From positions 6,381,501 to 6,445,500 of the forward strand of contig NZ_CP101750.1 in the NCBI RefSeq assembly GCF_026810505.1: DNA of 64,000 nt. Direction: 5' to 3'. The position numbers and the translations under genes are program-made. This DNA comes from Streptomyces sp. Je 1-369. GTDB lineage: Bacteria; Actinomycetota; Actinomycetes; Streptomycetales; Streptomycetaceae. How positions within the stretch are numbered: position 1 is the first letter of the stretch; the number at the start of each line of letters is the position of its first letter. Shown here piece after piece: positions 10,613 through 21,334 of the stretch. A model generated the notes under the pieces. That model ran no database searches. It was not told where the DNA came from and saw only the letters and a program-made list of their open reading frames with translations.

Positions 10613-11461
10613 GTGTTGACTCAGACCACCACCCGGGTCCTCGAACCGAGTGACCTCGACGCCGCGCTCGCCGTGCTCGACCGCGAGCCGGTCGCGAACG
10701 CCTTCGTGACCGCTCGCGTCCAGGTGGCGGGCCTCGACCCGTGGCGCCTCGGCGGCGAGATGTGGGGCTGGTACGAGGACGGCATGCTGGCCTCGCTCTG
10801 CTACGCGGGCGCCAACCTCGTCCCCATCTGCGCCACCCCACGCGCCATCCGCGGCTTCGCGGACCGCGCCCGCAGGGCAGGGCGCCGCTGCTCGTCCATC
10901 GTCGGCCCCGCCGAGTCCACCGCCCAGCTGTGGCGGCTCCTGCAGCCCTCCTGGGGCCCCGCCCGTGAGGTCCGCGCCCAGCAGCCCCTGATGGTCGCCG
11001 ACCGGCTCCCGGACGACATCGTCCCGGACCCGTACGTCCGTCGTGTCCGCAAGGACGAGATGGAGACGATCATGCCGGCGTGCGTGGCGATGTTCACCGA
11101 GGAGGTGGGGGTGTCGCCGCTCGCGGGGGATGGGGGGCTGCTCTATCAGGCTCGCGTCGCCGAACTCGTCGGCTCCGGCCGCTCCTTCGCCCGCCTCGAC
11201 CGCGACGGCAAGGTCGTCTTCAAGGCGGAGATCGGCGCCGCCACGTCGCAGGCGTGCCAGATCCAGGGAGTCTGGGTGGCTCCCGAGTACCGCGGCCGCG
11301 GCCTCGCCGCCCCCGGCATGGCCGCCGTCCTGCGCTACGCCCTCGCGGACATCGCCCCCGTGGCCAGCCTCTACGTGAACGACTTCAACACCGCGGCCAG
11401 GGCGGCGTACCGACGCGTCGGCTTCCAGGAGGTCGGGGCGTTCATGAGCGTCCTGTTCTGA
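10613..11461 (+). CDS. GNAT N-acetyltransferase with DUF4081-like N-terminal domain
   Basis: A 282-residue protein. The C-terminal half is a GNAT domain with the acetyl-CoA loop [17 protein letters not shown] and the ending motif [18 protein letters not shown]. The N-terminal half ([20 protein letters not shown]) resembles the DUF4081 domain found in actinobacterial GNAT proteins. The substrate is unknown. The GTG at 10613 gives a start [15 protein letters not shown]; an in-frame ATG at 10595 (MVRPPH...) is the alternative, with a GGAG further upstream. The gene stands just downstream of the repeat and G-quadruplex block and is followed by another acetyltransferase gene 29 bases on. Confidence 0.85.
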   Translation: MLTQTTTRVLEPSDLDAALAVLDREPVANAFVTARVQVAGLDPWRLGGEMWGWYEDGMLASLCYAGANLVPICATPRAIRGFADRARRAGRRCSSIVGPAESTAQLWRLLQPSWGPAREVRAQQPLMVADRLPDDIVPDPYVRRVRKDEMETIMPACVAMFTEEVGVSPLAGDGGLLYQARVAELVGSGRSFARLDRDGKVVFKAEIGAATSQACQIQGVWVAPEYRGRGLAAPGMAAVLRYALADIAPVASLYVNDFNTAARAAYRRVGFQEVGAFMSVLF

Positions 11462-11490
11462 ACGTGAGCGTCGCGAAGTAGGGTCGCCCC

Positions 11491-12042
11491 ATGACAGACG
11501 ATGTCGTGATCGCGCCGCTCGACCTCGCCGCGCGCGTGGACGACGCACTGCGCGTCCAGGCCCACGCCTTCGGACTGAGCGACGACGAAGTGGCCGTCCG
11601 GCGGCAGATCGTCCTGCGGCACCTCACCTACCCGGGCGCCCGCGCGTTCGGCGCGACCACACCCGACGACCGCCTCGTCGGCTTCGTCTACGGCATGCCC
11701 AACAGCCGTGGCCACTGGTGGTCGACGGTCGTCGAGCCGTACCTGCGCAGCCAGAACCTCGACGGCTGGCTCGACGACTCCTTCGTGATCACCGAGCTGC
11801 ACGTGCACCCGGGTCATCAGAACCGCGGCATCGGGCGTGGTCTCATCACGACCATCACCGAGGGTGTTCGCGAGCCGCGCTCGATCCTCTCCGCCATCGA
11901 CGTGGAGAGCCCCGCCCGCGGCCTCTACCGCTCCCTCGGCTACGCGGACCTGGCCCGCCGCGTCCTGTTCCCCAGCGCCGCCCGGCCCTACGCGGTGATG
12001 GGCGCGCCCCTGCCGCTGCCACCGCCGCCGAAACGGTTCTGA
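11491..12042 (+). CDS. GNAT family N-acetyltransferase (183 aa)
   Basis: A single-domain GNAT protein. The acetyl-CoA binding stretch is [20 protein letters not shown] and the C-terminal motif is [15 protein letters not shown], both typical. Nothing identifies the amine substrate. It begins with ATG 29 bases after the preceding acetyltransferase and ends 74 bases before proS on the same strand, so the three genes may be co-transcribed. It has a Pro-rich end ([11 protein letters not shown]). Confidence 0.85.
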   Translation: MTDDVVIAPLDLAARVDDALRVQAHAFGLSDDEVAVRRQIVLRHLTYPGARAFGATTPDDRLVGFVYGMPNSRGHWWSTVVEPYLRSQNLDGWLDDSFVITELHVHPGHQNRGIGRGLITTITEGVREPRSILSAIDVESPARGLYRSLGYADLARRVLFPSAARPYAVMGAPLPLPPPPKRF

Positions 12043-12116
12043 GCCGTAACCGATTTCCGCCCGCCCCCGGCCCCCGGCTAACCTCCTGCGTACCACCCTT
12101 ACAGCAGGAGTTCACC

Positions 12117-13811
12117 ATGGCCCAGGTCCAGCGCATGTCCCGACTGATGGCGAAGACCTTGCGCGACGACCCCGCGGACGCCGAGGTGCTCAGCCACAAA
12201 CTCCTCGTCCGCGCCGGATACGTGCGCCGTACCGCCGCCGGTGTCTGGTCGTGGCTGCCGCTGGGCAAGAAGGTCCTCGCCAACGTCGAGCGCGTCGTAC
12301 GCGAGGAGATGGACGCCATGGGCGGCCAGGAGGTCTCCCTGCCGGCCCTGCTGCCCAAGGAGCCCTACGAGGCGACCGGCCGCTGGACCGAGTACGGCGC
12401 GGAGCTGTTCCGCCTCAAGGACCGCAAGGGCGGCGACTACCTCCTCGGCCCCACCCATGAGGAGATCTTCACCCTCCTGGTCAAGGACCAGTGCACGTCC
12501 TACAAGGACCTGCCGGTGATCCTCTACCAGATCCAGACCAAGTACCGCGACGAGGCCCGCCCCCGCGCCGGCATCCTGCGCGGCCGCGAGTTCCTGATGA
12601 AGGACTCGTACTCCTTCGACCTGGAGGACGAGGGCCTCGCCCAGTCGTACGCGCTGCACCGCGCCGCGTACCAGAAGATCTTCGAGCGCCTCGGCCTGGA
12701 CTACCGCATCTGCGCGGCCACCGCGGGCGCCATGGGCGGCTCGAAGTCCGAGGAGTTCCTCGCCCCGGCCGCCGCCGGTGAGGACACCTTCGCCGACTGC
12801 CCGAACTGCGACTACGCCGCGAACACCGAGGCCGTCTCGTTCGCCCTGAAGCCGGTGGACGCCGCGGGCGTGCCCGCCGCCGAGGACATCCCGACCCCCG
12901 ACACCCCCACCATCGAGACGCTCGCCGCGCACCTCGGGGTCCCCGCGTCGGCCACCCTCAAGAACCTCCTCGTGAAGGTCGACGGCGAGATCGTCGCCGT
13001 CGGCGTCCCCGGCGACCGCGAGGTCGACCTGGACAAGGTCGAGGCGCACTTCGCCCCCGCCGCGGTGGAGCTGGTGACGGCCGCCGACTTCGAGGGGCGT
13101 GACGATCTCGTACGCGGCTACGTCGGCCCGCAGGGCCTGCAGAAGGTCCAGTACATCGCCGACCCGCGCGTCGCCCCCGGCACCGCCTGGATCACCGGCG
13201 CCAACAAGGACGGCGTGCACGCCAAGAACGTCGTCGCGGGCCGTGACTTCGAGGTCGACGCGTACGTCGACGTGGTCGTCGTCCAGGAGGGCGACCCCTG
13301 CCCGGCCTGCGGCACCGGCCTCAAGCTGGACCGCGCCATCGAGATCGGCCACATCTTCCAGCTGGGCCGCAAGTACGCCGACGCCTTCCAGCTCGACGTG
13401 CTCGGTCAGCAGGGCAAGCCCGTCCGCGTGACCATGGGCTCGTACGGCATCGGTGTCTCCCGCGCCGTCGCGGCGCTCGCCGAGCAGCACGCCGACGACA
13501 AGGGCCTGATCTGGCCCGAGGAGATCGCCCCCGCCGACGTCCACGTCGTCGCCGCGGGCAAGGCCCTCCAGACCGAGCTGGCCCTGGAGGTCTCCGAGAA
13601 GCTGGCCGCGGCCGGTGTCCGGGTCCTGGTCGACGACCGTCCCGGCGTCTCCCCGGGCGTGAAGTTCACCGACTCCGAGCTGATGGGCGTGCCGAAGATC
13701 CTGGTCGCGGGCCGCCGCTCCGCCGACGGCGTCGTCGAGCTCAAGGACCGCCGTACCGGCGAGCGCGAGGAGCTGACGGTCGACGAGGCGATCGCGCGCC
13801 TCACGGCCTGA
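12117..13811 (+). CDS. proS: Prolyl-tRNA synthetase, bacterial type with editing insert
   Basis: Class II aminoacyl-tRNA synthetase that charges tRNA-Pro. The N-terminal catalytic half has the motif 2 region [18 protein letters not shown]. The YbaK-like editing domain is inserted at about residues 240-400 ([20 protein letters not shown]), and motif 3 ([10 protein letters not shown]) and the anticodon-binding domain follow. Length of 564 residues is usual for this type. The ATG at 12117 follows GCAGGAG and is well supported. A strong hairpin at 13820-13856 closes the transcript. Confidence 0.96.
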   Translation: MAQVQRMSRLMAKTLRDDPADAEVLSHKLLVRAGYVRRTAAGVWSWLPLGKKVLANVERVVREEMDAMGGQEVSLPALLPKEPYEATGRWTEYGAELFRLKDRKGGDYLLGPTHEEIFTLLVKDQCTSYKDLPVILYQIQTKYRDEARPRAGILRGREFLMKDSYSFDLEDEGLAQSYALHRAAYQKIFERLGLDYRICAATAGAMGGSKSEEFLAPAAAGEDTFADCPNCDYAANTEAVSFALKPVDAAGVPAAEDIPTPDTPTIETLAAHLGVPASATLKNLLVKVDGEIVAVGVPGDREVDLDKVEAHFAPAAVELVTAADFEGRDDLVRGYVGPQGLQKVQYIADPRVAPGTAWITGANKDGVHAKNVVAGRDFEVDAYVDVVVVQEGDPCPACGTGLKLDRAIEIGHIFQLGRKYADAFQLDVLGQQGKPVRVTMGSYGIGVSRAVAALAEQHADDKGLIWPEEIAPADVHVVAAGKALQTELALEVSEKLAAAGVRVLVDDRPGVSPGVKFTDSELMGVPKILVAGRRSADGVVELKDRRTGEREELTVDEAIARLTA

Positions 13812-13819
13812 CAGCACAC

Positions 13820-13856
13820 GAGAAGGGGCGCTCCGCACGGCGGGGCGCCCCTTCTC
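13820..13856. terminator. Bidirectional terminator between proS and the convergent kinase-like gene
   Basis: A perfect 12-base stem, GAGAAGGGGCGC paired with GCGCCCCTTCTC, with a 13-base loop. It lies in the 65-base gap between two convergent genes and can serve both. Confidence 0.85.
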
Positions 13857-13876
13857 CCGTATACGTACACGTACCG

Positions 13877-14776
13877 CTACAGCCAGTCCGCGAACTCCAG
13901 CAGCAGTTCCGCGTCCTGCGGCCGTCCCACGCGCAGCGCCCGCACGCCCGACTCCACCGCGCGGAACAGCGTCCAGCCCCGGAGCCGTTCCTGCTCGACC
14001 TCCAGGGACTCCGCGAGCTTCTTCACGCGCCGCCGTGTGATCGAGGCGCCCGACGGCGAGGCGATCAGGTCCTCGACCCGGTCGCGGACGAGGCGGGCCA
14101 GGTCGAAGGCGGGCTCGCCGACCACCGGATCGGGCCCCACGGCCAGCCACGGCAGCCGGTCCCCGGCGAGCACCTTGCTCTGCCGGAACGTGCCGTGCAG
14201 CAGCCGGGGCTCCACGCTCGCCGCAAGGAGTTCGTCCCGGACCGCGAGCGCCGCGTCGACCAGCGGCGCGACCTCCGCGTCGGCCGCGGCGGACGCCCGC
14301 ATCGCCTCGGCCTGGCGGCCCGTCCGCTCGGCGACCGTCTCGAAACGGTGCCCGGCGGGCGGCTCCACCCACAGCCTGCGCAGCGTCCCCGCCGCCTCCA
14401 GGAGCGCCTTTGCCTCGGGCAGCGACCGCACGGACACGTCACGGTGCAGCCGCTCCATGAGCAGCGCCCCGTCCGCGCACTCGGGGTCGAGGAGCCGCGC
14501 GGCGCCGAGCCCGTTCCAGTGGGCGAGCGCGGCCCGCTCGCTCTCCGGCCGCGACCTGGGCGGTACGAGCTTCAGTACCGCGGGCGTGTCGTCGGCCCGC
14601 CGCACCAGCAGCACGAGGCTGCTGCGGCCGCCGGGGACGTGCACCCGCTCGACGGTCAACTCGCGTAGAGCGACGGCCTCCTCGGCTGCCTTGGGCAGCT
14701 TGTCCAGCCAGTCGTCGCCGTCCTGCGCCGTCTCGCCGAGTGCTGTGACGAGGCGCTGCGGCGGTTCGAAAGCCAT
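13877..14776 (-). CDS. Aminoglycoside-phosphotransferase-fold protein, probable pseudokinase
   Basis: A 299-residue protein of the APH/streptomycin-6-kinase-like fold. The N-lobe has VLKL with Lys69 at the usual ATP-binding position. The C-lobe has LLHGTFRQSKVLAG (His194-Lys201), where an active APH has HGDLHxxN, and AVGPDPVVGEPAFDLARL, where the metal-binding DPK is expected. The catalytic Asp is thus Thr196, the Asn is Lys201, and the metal Asp is Gly. The reading frame is intact and the rest of the fold is well preserved, so it looks like a maintained pseudokinase rather than a decaying gene. The role is unknown. It is convergent with proS. Confidence 0.75.
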   Translation of the reverse strand: MAFEPPQRLVTALGETAQDGDDWLDKLPKAAEEAVALRELTVERVHVPGGRSSLVLLVRRADDTPAVLKLVPPRSRPESERAALAHWNGLGAARLLDPECADGALLMERLHRDVSVRSLPEAKALLEAAGTLRRLWVEPPAGHRFETVAERTGRQAEAMRASAAADAEVAPLVDAALAVRDELLAASVEPRLLHGTFRQSKVLAGDRLPWLAVGPDPVVGEPAFDLARLVRDRVEDLIASPSGASITRRRVKKLAESLEVEQERLRGWTLFRAVESGVRALRVGRPQDAELLLEFADWL

Positions 14777-14803
14777 GCGCGAGTCGTTCCCTTCCTGAGC
14801 GCG

Positions 14804-15289
14804 TTACGCCTGGGGTGTCGCCGGTGCGGACGACGGTGTCGACCGCTCGGCGAGCCCAGGGAAGGCTACGCTCCCGCCCCGCCACCGTGCCGCACGGACC
14901 GCCGCCTCCCGCAGCGCGAGGGCCGCGGTGCCGCGCCGGGTGCCCGACGAGGCGCGTACGAGATCGGAGTAGACGCCCGCGACCCGGTCCTCGAGCTCCG
15001 TGGCGAGCCGGACGGCCGCGGCGGCGTCCGGCACCGGGAACGGCAGCGAGTACGCGGCGTCCGCGGACTGCGGCTCGCCGCCCAGGTCGCGCACCGCGCG
15101 CTGCAGCTCGTCGCGCCGGGCGCGGTGCGCGTCGTACGCCGTGCGCGCCTCGGACCTGCGCTTGTCGCCGATGCGGCCGCCGACGACGCCGTAGCCGTAC
15201 ACGGCGGCGTGCTCGGCGCCGAGGGCGGCTTGCAGCGCCTTCAGCTCGTCGTCCTTCGACGCCTCCCGCGAGTCCTTCGTGTCGCTCAC
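14804..15289 (-). CDS. Ferritin-like (DUF4439-type) helical protein
   Basis: A 161-residue alpha-helical protein with the early motif ALQAALGAEHAAVYGYGVVG and a later ELEDRVAGVYSDLVRA. Together these resemble the four-helix ferritin-like DUF4439 domain; the Glu/His pairs could be metal ligands, but this is not shown. The GTG at 15289 overlaps the stop of the upstream lipoprotein gene by 4 bases (GTGA), which fixes the start and implies coupled translation. Function is unknown. Confidence 0.75.
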   Translation of the reverse strand: MSDTKDSREASKDDELKALQAALGAEHAAVYGYGVVGGRIGDKRRSEARTAYDAHRARRDELQRAVRDLGGEPQSADAAYSLPFPVPDAAAAVRLATELEDRVAGVYSDLVRASSGTRRGTAALALREAAVRAARWRGGSVAFPGLAERSTPSSAPATPQA

Positions 15290-15864
15290 TTGTCGTCCTC
15301 CGTCTCCGTCAGCAGGTAGGCGTGGGCCGCGCCCGCGGCGGCCACGGAGGCGAGCAGCCTGCCCTCCTCGGCGGGGGCGTCGAGCAGGGCCCTGCCCCGC
15401 CGGTCGGCCAGCTCGCGTTCGGACTTGGCCAGGTCGCGCACGGCCGTCCCGGGGTCCGTGGCCACGGAGGGCGAGGGAGCCTTCGACGGGGTGCCGGAAG
15501 GGGAGCCGGACGCCGTGGGGGACGGGCTCCTGTCGTACGCGCTCTTCTCGAACGCCTCCACGTGCCGCTTCACCTCGCCCCGCAGCGGCCCGAGCCGCAC
15601 GTCGAGCGAGGGGTGCGCGGCCAGCACGGCGTCGTACCGCCCGAGGAGTTCCCTGCTGTCCTTCGCCGCGGCGGCGCGCAGGCGCCGGGCCGCGGACGGA
15701 CGCTCGTCGGCGTCGGAGTCGGGGGAGTCCGTGCAGCCCGCGAGCAGCGCCGCCGACGCGATACCGGCGGCCCCGGTGAGCAGACTCCTTCGGCGCGGTC
15801 CCGGACGGGATCGCGGGGCGGTGAGATACGACGGCACGGCAGACGTCCTCGGAAGGAAGGCCAA
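15286..15864 (-). CDS. Predicted lipoprotein, possibly Tat-exported
   Basis: A 192-residue protein with an N-terminal export signal: a basic stretch RPGPRRRSLLTGAAG, a hydrophobic core, and the lipobox LLAGC, so the mature lipoprotein would start at that Cys. The RRRS pattern could act as a twin-arginine signal. A Ser/Pro/Thr-rich linker lies in the middle (SPSPTASGSPSGTPSK) and helical segments flank it. It is translationally coupled to the ferritin-like protein downstream, so the two probably act together at the membrane surface. The true start may lie a few codons inside. No known enzyme motif is visible. Confidence 0.75.
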   Translation of the reverse strand: MAFLPRTSAVPSYLTAPRSRPGPRRRSLLTGAAGIASAALLAGCTDSPDSDADERPSAARRLRAAAAKDSRELLGRYDAVLAAHPSLDVRLGPLRGEVKRHVEAFEKSAYDRSPSPTASGSPSGTPSKAPSPSVATDPGTAVRDLAKSERELADRRGRALLDAPAEEGRLLASVAAAGAAHAYLLTETEDDK

Positions 15865-16104
15865 AAGGCGCGAGCGAGAAGGGTGCGAAAGGGAACAGAA
15901 AGGAGCAGAAAGGGAGATCGGTGGGCACAGGCCCGGTGATCACCGTACCTTCGGACCGCCTCGGCGCCCGCGATCGGCTCGGAACGGAGCGCCGCATCGT
16001 CCTGCCCGTGGGCGGCAACACCCCTTCGGACCGGATACCCTTTGACCTGACACGCAGACTTGCAACGCACCCACAACAGCACACGCGGCCGAGGAGTCAC
16101 CCGG

Positions 16105-16602
16105 ATGAGCACCACCCAGAGCGAGAGGCTGCGGCAACTACTGGAACCGCTCGTCGCCTCCCAGGACCTGGATCTCGAAGAGATCGAAGTGGCCTCCGTC
16201 GGACGCAAGCGGGTGCTGAGAGTCGTCATCGACTCCGAGGACGGCGTGGACCTGGACGCGATCGCGGAAGTGAGCCGCGCGCTCTCCGCGAAGCTCGACG
16301 AGACCGACGCGATGGGTGAGGGCGAGTACGACCTTGAGGTCGGTTCCCCCGGCGCCGAGCGTGCGCTGACCGAGCGCCGCCACTACCTGCGCGCGGTCGG
16401 CCGCCTGGTGAAGTTCCAGCTCACCGAGGGCGACGAGGTGACCGCCCGCATCCTCACCGTGGACGACGAAGGCCTCGACCTCGAGGTGCCCGGCGTGAAG
16501 GGCCGCAAGCCCACCTCCCGCCGCCTCGCCTTCGACGAGATCGACAAGGCGCGCGTGCAGGTCGAGTTCAACCGCAAGGACAAGAAGGAAGAGGAGGCGT
16601 AG
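16105..16602 (+). CDS. rimP: Ribosome maturation factor RimP
   Basis: Assembly factor for the 30S subunit, first gene of the conserved rimP-nusA-infB operon. It has the RimP N-terminal domain ([21 protein letters not shown]) and the motif [14 protein letters not shown], then an Sm-like C-terminal domain ending in a basic/acidic tail. Length is 165 residues. The ATG at 16105 preceded by GAGGAG was chosen. nusA starts 2 bases after its stop. A 240-base divergent spacer separates it from the minus-strand lipoprotein gene and must contain its promoter, though no clear -35/-10 pair was identified. Confidence 0.95.
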   Translation: MSTTQSERLRQLLEPLVASQDLDLEEIEVASVGRKRVLRVVIDSEDGVDLDAIAEVSRALSAKLDETDAMGEGEYDLEVGSPGAERALTERRHYLRAVGRLVKFQLTEGDEVTARILTVDDEGLDLEVPGVKGRKPTSRRLAFDEIDKARVQVEFNRKDKKEEEA

Positions 16603-16604
16603 CC

Positions 16605-17594
16605 GTGGACATCGACATGAGTGCCCTGCGGGGTCTGGTCCGTGAGAAGGAGATCTCCTTCGACCTCCTCGTCGAGGCGATCGAGTCGGCCCTCCTCATC
16701 GCCTACCACCGCACCGAGGGAAGCCACCGCCGCGCACGCGTGAAGCTCGACCGTGAGAGCGGCCACGTGACGGTCTGGGCGAAGGAAGAGGCGGACGACC
16801 TCGAAGAGGGCCAGGAGCCCCGCGAGTTCGACGACACCCCGTCCGACTTCGGCCGCATCGCCGCGACCACCGCGAAGCAGGTCATCCTGCAGCGCCTGCG
16901 CGACGCCGAGGACGACGCGACGCTCGGGGAGTATGCCGGGCGCGAGGGCGACATCGTCACCGGCGTGGTCCAGCAGGGCCGCGACCCGAAGAACGTGCTG
17001 GTCGACATCGGCAAGCTCGAGGCCATCCTGCCGGTGCAGGAGCAGGTGCCCGGCGAGCAGTACCCCCACGGCATGCGCCTGCGCAGCTACGTCGTGCGGG
17101 TCGCCAAGGGCGTCCGCGGCCCGTCCGTGACCCTGTCGCGCACGCACCCCAACCTGGTGAAGAAGCTCTTCGCGCTGGAGGTCCCGGAGATCGCCGACGG
17201 TTCCGTCGAGATCTCGGCCATCGCCCGCGAGGCCGGCCACCGCACCAAGATCGCGGTCCGTTCGACGCGCTCGGGCCTCAACGCCAAGGGCGCCTGCATC
17301 GGCCCGATGGGCAGCCGTGTGCGCAACGTCATGGGTGAGCTCAACGGCGAGAAGATCGACATCGTCGACTGGTCCGAGGACCCGGCCGAGATGGTCGCCC
17401 ACGCGCTCTCCCCGGCCCGCGTCAGCAAGGTCGAGGTCGTCGACCTCGGCGCCCGCTCGGCCCGGGTGACTGTGCCGGACTACCAGCTGTCGCTCGCGAT
17501 CGGCAAGGAGGGGCAGAACGCCCGCCTGGCCGCGCGTCTCACCGGCTGGCGGATCGACATCAGGCCCGACACGGAGCAGCCCGAGCGCGACTAG
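16605..17594 (+). CDS. nusA: Transcription termination/antitermination factor NusA
   Basis: Binds RNA polymerase and nascent RNA to control pausing, termination and antitermination. The N-terminal RNAP-binding domain, an S1 domain (about residues 120-200, [20 protein letters not shown]) and two KH domains ([30 protein letters not shown]) are in order. It ends at residue 329 without the acidic repeats of the enterobacterial form, as is normal for actinobacteria. The start is GTG at 16605; [19 protein letters not shown] is the expected N terminus. Confidence 0.96.
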   Translation: MDIDMSALRGLVREKEISFDLLVEAIESALLIAYHRTEGSHRRARVKLDRESGHVTVWAKEEADDLEEGQEPREFDDTPSDFGRIAATTAKQVILQRLRDAEDDATLGEYAGREGDIVTGVVQQGRDPKNVLVDIGKLEAILPVQEQVPGEQYPHGMRLRSYVVRVAKGVRGPSVTLSRTHPNLVKKLFALEVPEIADGSVEISAIAREAGHRTKIAVRSTRSGLNAKGACIGPMGSRVRNVMGELNGEKIDIVDWSEDPAEMVAHALSPARVSKVEVVDLGARSARVTVPDYQLSLAIGKEGQNARLAARLTGWRIDIRPDTEQPERD

Positions 17595-17602
17595 CAGCGG
17601 GC

Positions 17603-17640
17603 GGTGGAGCCGTCCCGGGAATAAATTCCGGGCGGCCACC
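17603..17640 (+). terminator. Imperfect hairpin after nusA, attenuator candidate
   Basis: GGTGG...CCACC outer arms enclose CCG/CGG and CCCGG/CCGGG arms around an AT-rich loop (AATAAATT). The stem has small bulges and no U-tract, so it may be an attenuator or processing site within the operon rather than a full stop. Confidence 0.4.
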
Positions 17641-17725
17641 GCTTCGATCACGACAGTATGTGGCGAGTAGCCGTTCGATTCTTGCCCCAAAGGGGTGAGG
17701 TCGGTGCGGGGAGGTAGACTTAAGC

Positions 17726-18016
17726 GTGTCTGGCCGGACGCATGCCCGCGCATGCCCTGAGCGCACCTGTGTGGGGTGCCGGGAGCGAGCGGCCAAGAGC
17801 GATCTGCTGCGCATCGTGAGGAAAGAGGGCGCCTGCGTCCCCGATCCGCGCGGTACGCTGCCCGGCCGGGGTGCGTATGTACACCCCGCCCTGGTCTGTC
17901 TGGACCTGGCGGTCCGCCGCCGGGCGTTCCCGAGGGCGTTCCGCGCCCAGGGGCCGCTCGACACGGAGGCGCTGCGCCGGGCTGTCGAGACAGTTGCCCA
18001 GGAGGCAACACCGTAA
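17726..18016 (+). CDS. ylxR: YlxR family RNA-binding protein (DUF448)
   Basis: A 96-residue protein with the family signature ERTCVGCRERAAKSDLLRIV, and GRGAYVHPALVCLDLAVRRRAF later on. YlxR proteins sit between nusA and infB in most Gram-positive genomes and are nucleic-acid binding; a role in RNA processing has been proposed for relatives. The GTG at 17726 follows GGGGAGG with about 9 bases of spacing. The gap to infB is 146 bases and carries a short tandem repeat and a hairpin. Confidence 0.9.
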   Translation: MSGRTHARACPERTCVGCRERAAKSDLLRIVRKEGACVPDPRGTLPGRGAYVHPALVCLDLAVRRRAFPRAFRAQGPLDTEALRRAVETVAQEATP

Positions 18017-18080
18017 GACGTGGGCGCACGGAACCCCGTGTGGCCCTGGTACCCCGCGAGTTGGAAGTAGGTCGAGATTG

Positions 18081-18113
18081 CGATGAGCACTCGATGAGCA
18101 CGCGATGAGTACG
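18081..18113 (+). repeat. Three 11-bp tandem repeats upstream of infB
   Basis: CGATGAGCACT, CGATGAGCACG and CGATGAGTACG follow one another without gaps. They lie between ylxR and infB. A small hairpin (GGTCCGG at 18130-18136 with CCGGACC at 18143-18149) sits just before the infB ribosome binding site. Confidence 0.75.
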
Positions 18114-18162
18114 CCCATGAAGTAGCGACGGTCCGGCGTAACCCGGACCTAAAAGGAGCGAA

Positions 18163-21100
18163 GTGGCTAAGGTCCGGGTATACGAGCTCGCCAAGGAGTT
18201 CGGAGTGGAGAGCAAGGTCGTCATGGCCAAGCTCCAAGAACTCGGTGAATTCGTACGTTCGGCGTCCTCGACGATCGAGGCGCCGGTAGTACGCAAACTG
18301 ACTGACGCATTGAACCAGGGCGGTGGCAACGGCAAGTCCGCCGCCAAGCCCGGGGCCCCGCGCAAGCAGGCCGCCCCCAAGCCGGCGAGCCCCGCGGCTC
18401 CCGCATCCCCCTCTCCCGCGCAGGCCGCCCGTCCGGGTCCGGCCGCGCCGAAGCCGCCGGCGCCCAAGCCCGCCGCGGCCGAGAAGCCCGCGGCCGCCGC
18501 GACGCCGGGCCCGCGCCCGACGCCCGGCCCGAAGCCGCCGGCCCCCAAGCCCGCGCCGGCCTCGCCGGCCCCGGCCGCCCCGGAGTTCACCGCTCCGCCG
18601 GCCGCGCCTGCGGCATCCGAGGCTCCTGCCGCCCCGTCCGGCCCGCGCCCCGGCGCCCGTCCGGGCCCCGGCGCCCCGAAGCCCGGTGGCCGTCCGGCCC
18701 CCGGTCAGGGCCAGGGTCAGGGCCGTGGTGACCGCGGCGACCGTGGTGACCGCGGTGACCGTCAGGGTGCTGCGCGCCCCGGCGGCCAGGGTGGCGCCCC
18801 GCGTCCCGGCGGTGCCCGTCCCTCGGGTCCGCGCCCGGGCAACAACCCCTTCACCTCCGGTGGCTCCACCGGCATGGCGCGCCCGCAGGCGCCCCGTCCG
18901 GGTGGTGCCCCGCGTCCCGGCGGCGGCCAGGGCGGCCCCGGTGGCGCCCCGCGCCCGCAGGGCGGCCAGGGTGGCCCCGGTGGCGCTCCCCGTCCGCAGG
19001 GTCAGGGCGGCGCCCGTCCGACCCCGGGCGGCATGCCCCGCCCGCAGGGCGGCGCTCCGCGTCCCGGCGGCGGTCCCGCCGGTAACCGTCCGAACCCGGG
19101 CATGATGCCGCAGCGTCCCGCCGCGGGTCCGCGTCCCGGCGGTGGCCCCGGCGGTGGCCGCGGTCCCGGCGGCGGCGGTCGCCCGGGTGGCGGCGGTGGC
19201 GGTCGTCCCGGTGGCGGCGGCTTCGCGGGTCGTCCCGGTGGCGGTGGCGGCGGTTTCGCCGGCCGTCCCGGCGGTCCGGGTGGCGGCGGTGCCGGTCGTC
19301 CCGGTGGCGGCGGCGGCTTCGGTGGCCGTCCCGGCTTCGGTGGCCGTCCCGGTGGTCCCGGTGCCCGTGGTGGCACGCAGGGTGCGTTCGGCCGTCCCGG
19401 CGGGCCCGCCCGTCGTGGTCGCAAGTCGAAGCGGCAGAGGCGCCAGGAGTACGAGGCCATGCAGGCCCCGTCGGTGGGCGGCGTCATGCTGCCTCGCGGC
19501 AACGGACAGATCGTCCGCCTGTCGCGCGGTGCCTCGCTGACCGACTTCGCGGAGAAGATCAACGCGAACCCGGCCTCGCTGGTCGGCGTGATGATGAACC
19601 TCGGCGAGATGGTCACCGCCACGCAGTCCGTCTCCGACGAGACGCTGAAGCTCCTCGCGGACGAGATGAACTTCGTCCTCGAGATCGTCAGCCCGGAGGA
19701 GGAGGACCGCGAGCTCCTCGAGTCGTTCTCCATCGAGTTCGGCGAGGACGAGGGCGGCGAGGACATGCTCGTCTCCCGTCCGCCGGTCGTGACCGTCATG
19801 GGTCACGTCGACCACGGTAAGACCCGACTTCTGGACGCGATCCGCAAGACGAACGTCGTTGCGGGCGAGGCCGGCGGTATTACGCAGCACATCGGTGCGT
19901 ACCAGGTCGCCACCGAGGTCAACGGTGAAGAGCGCGCCATCACCTTCATCGACACCCCCGGTCACGAGGCGTTCACCGCCATGCGTGCCCGTGGTGCGAA
20001 GTCCACCGACATCGCGATCCTCGTGGTCGCGGCGAACGACGGTGTGATGCCGCAGACGATCGAGGCGCTGAACCACGCCAAGGCGGCCGACGTGCCGATC
20101 GTGGTCGCGGTCAACAAGATCGACGTCGAGGGTGCCGACCCGACCAAGGTGCGCGGTCAGCTCACCGAGTTCGGTCTGGTGGCCGAGGAGTACGGCGGCG
20201 ACACGATGTTCGTCGACATCTCCGCGCGCCAGGGCCAGAACATCGAGCAGCTGCTCGAGGCCGTGGTCCTGACCGCGGACGCCTCGCTCGACCTGCGGGC
20301 CAACCCGGAGCAGGACGCGCAGGGCATCGCGATCGAGGCCCACCTCGACAAGGGCCGCGGCGCCGTCGCGACCGTCCTCGTCCAGCGCGGTACCCTCCGC
20401 GTCGGCGACACGATGGTCGCCGGTGACGCGTACGGCCGAGTCCGCGCGATGCTCGACGACAAGGGCGAGAACGTCGAGGAGGCGACCCCGTCGACTCCCG
20501 TCCTCGTTCTCGGTCTCACCAACGTGCCGGGTGCCGGCGACAACTTCCTGGTTGTCGACGAGGACCGTACGGCGCGTCAGATCGCCGAGAAGCGTGCGGC
20601 CCGTGAGCGCAACGCCGCGTTCGCCAAGCGCACCCGCCGGGTGTCCCTCGAGGACCTCGACCAGGTGCTCAAGGCCGGTCTGGTCCAGGACCTCAACATC
20701 ATCATCAAGGGCGACGCGTCCGGTTCGGTGGAGGCTCTCGAGTCCTCGCTGCTCCAGCTCGACGTCGGCGAAGAGGTCGACATCCGCGTCCTGCACCGCG
20801 GTGTGGGTGCGGTCACCGAGTCGGACATCGACCTGGCGATGGGCTCCGACGCCATCGTCATCGGCTTCAACGTCCGTGCGGCCGGTCGTGCCGCGCAGAT
20901 GGCGGAGCGCGAGGGCGTCGACGTCCGCTACTACTCGGTGATCTACCAGGCCATCGAGGAGATCGAGGCGGCCCTCAAGGGCATGCTCAAGCCGGAGTAC
21001 GAGGAGGTCGAGCTCGGCACCGCGGAGATCCGCGAGGTCTTCCGCTCGTCCAAGCTCGGCAACATCGCCGGTGTGCTCATCCGCTCCGGCGAGGTCAAGC

Positions 21101-21300
21101 GCAACACCAAGGCCCGCCTGCTGCGCGATGGCAAGGTCATCGCGGAGAACCTCAACATCGAGGGTCTGCGCCGCTTCAAGGACGACGTCACCGAGATCCG
21201 CGAAGGGTTCGAGGGCGGTATCAACCTCGGCAACTTCAACGACATCAAGATCGACGACGTCGTTGCCACGTACGAGATGCGCGAGAAGCCGCGCGGCTGA
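18163..21300 (+). CDS. infB: Translation initiation factor IF-2 with very long Gly/Pro/Arg-rich linker
   Basis: GTPase that brings initiator tRNA to the 30S subunit. An IF2 N-terminal domain (residues 1-50, [15 protein letters not shown]) is followed by a roughly 370-residue low-complexity linker of Ala/Pro, then Gly/Arg/Pro (GGGRPGG-type) repeats. A second IF2_N domain lies at about 430-500. The G domain begins with GHVDHGKT near residue 548 and also carries DTPGHEAF and NKID. EF-Tu-like and C-terminal tRNA-binding domains complete it. Total length is 1045. The GTG at 18163 follows AAAAGGAG and is certain. The linker length is typical of Streptomyces. Confidence 0.96.
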   Translation: MAKVRVYELAKEFGVESKVVMAKLQELGEFVRSASSTIEAPVVRKLTDALNQGGGNGKSAAKPGAPRKQAAPKPASPAAPASPSPAQAARPGPAAPKPPAPKPAAAEKPAAAATPGPRPTPGPKPPAPKPAPASPAPAAPEFTAPPAAPAASEAPAAPSGPRPGARPGPGAPKPGGRPAPGQGQGQGRGDRGDRGDRGDRQGAARPGGQGGAPRPGGARPSGPRPGNNPFTSGGSTGMARPQAPRPGGAPRPGGGQGGPGGAPRPQGGQGGPGGAPRPQGQGGARPTPGGMPRPQGGAPRPGGGPAGNRPNPGMMPQRPAAGPRPGGGPGGGRGPGGGGRPGGGGGGRPGGGGFAGRPGGGGGGFAGRPGGPGGGGAGRPGGGGGFGGRPGFGGRPGGPGARGGTQGAFGRPGGPARRGRKSKRQRRQEYEAMQAPSVGGVMLPRGNGQIVRLSRGASLTDFAEKINANPASLVGVMMNLGEMVTATQSVSDETLKLLADEMNFVLEIVSPEEEDRELLESFSIEFGEDEGGEDMLVSRPPVVTVMGHVDHGKTRLLDAIRKTNVVAGEAGGITQHIGAYQVATEVNGEERAITFIDTPGHEAFTAMRARGAKSTDIAILVVAANDGVMPQTIEALNHAKAADVPIVVAVNKIDVEGADPTKVRGQLTEFGLVAEEYGGDTMFVDISARQGQNIEQLLEAVVLTADASLDLRANPEQDAQGIAIEAHLDKGRGAVATVLVQRGTLRVGDTMVAGDAYGRVRAMLDDKGENVEEATPSTPVLVLGLTNVPGAGDNFLVVDEDRTARQIAEKRAARERNAAFAKRTRRVSLEDLDQVLKAGLVQDLNIIIKGDASGSVEALESSLLQLDVGEEVDIRVLHRGVGAVTESDIDLAMGSDAIVIGFNVRAAGRAAQMAEREGVDVRYYSVIYQAIEEIEAALKGMLKPEYEEVELGTAEIREVFRSSKLGNIAGVLIRSGEVKRNTKARLLRDGKVIAENLNIEGLRRFKDDVTEIREGFEGGINLGNFNDIKIDDVVATYEMREKPRG

Positions 21301-21334
21301 TCAGTTCGCTGATCTGATCCGCTCGGTTCAGTGT

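Noticed and set aside
17560..20796. Minus-strand frame of Thr/Gly/Ala repeats opposite infB
   Set aside because: It is the complement of the IF-2 linker and has no start signal or family.
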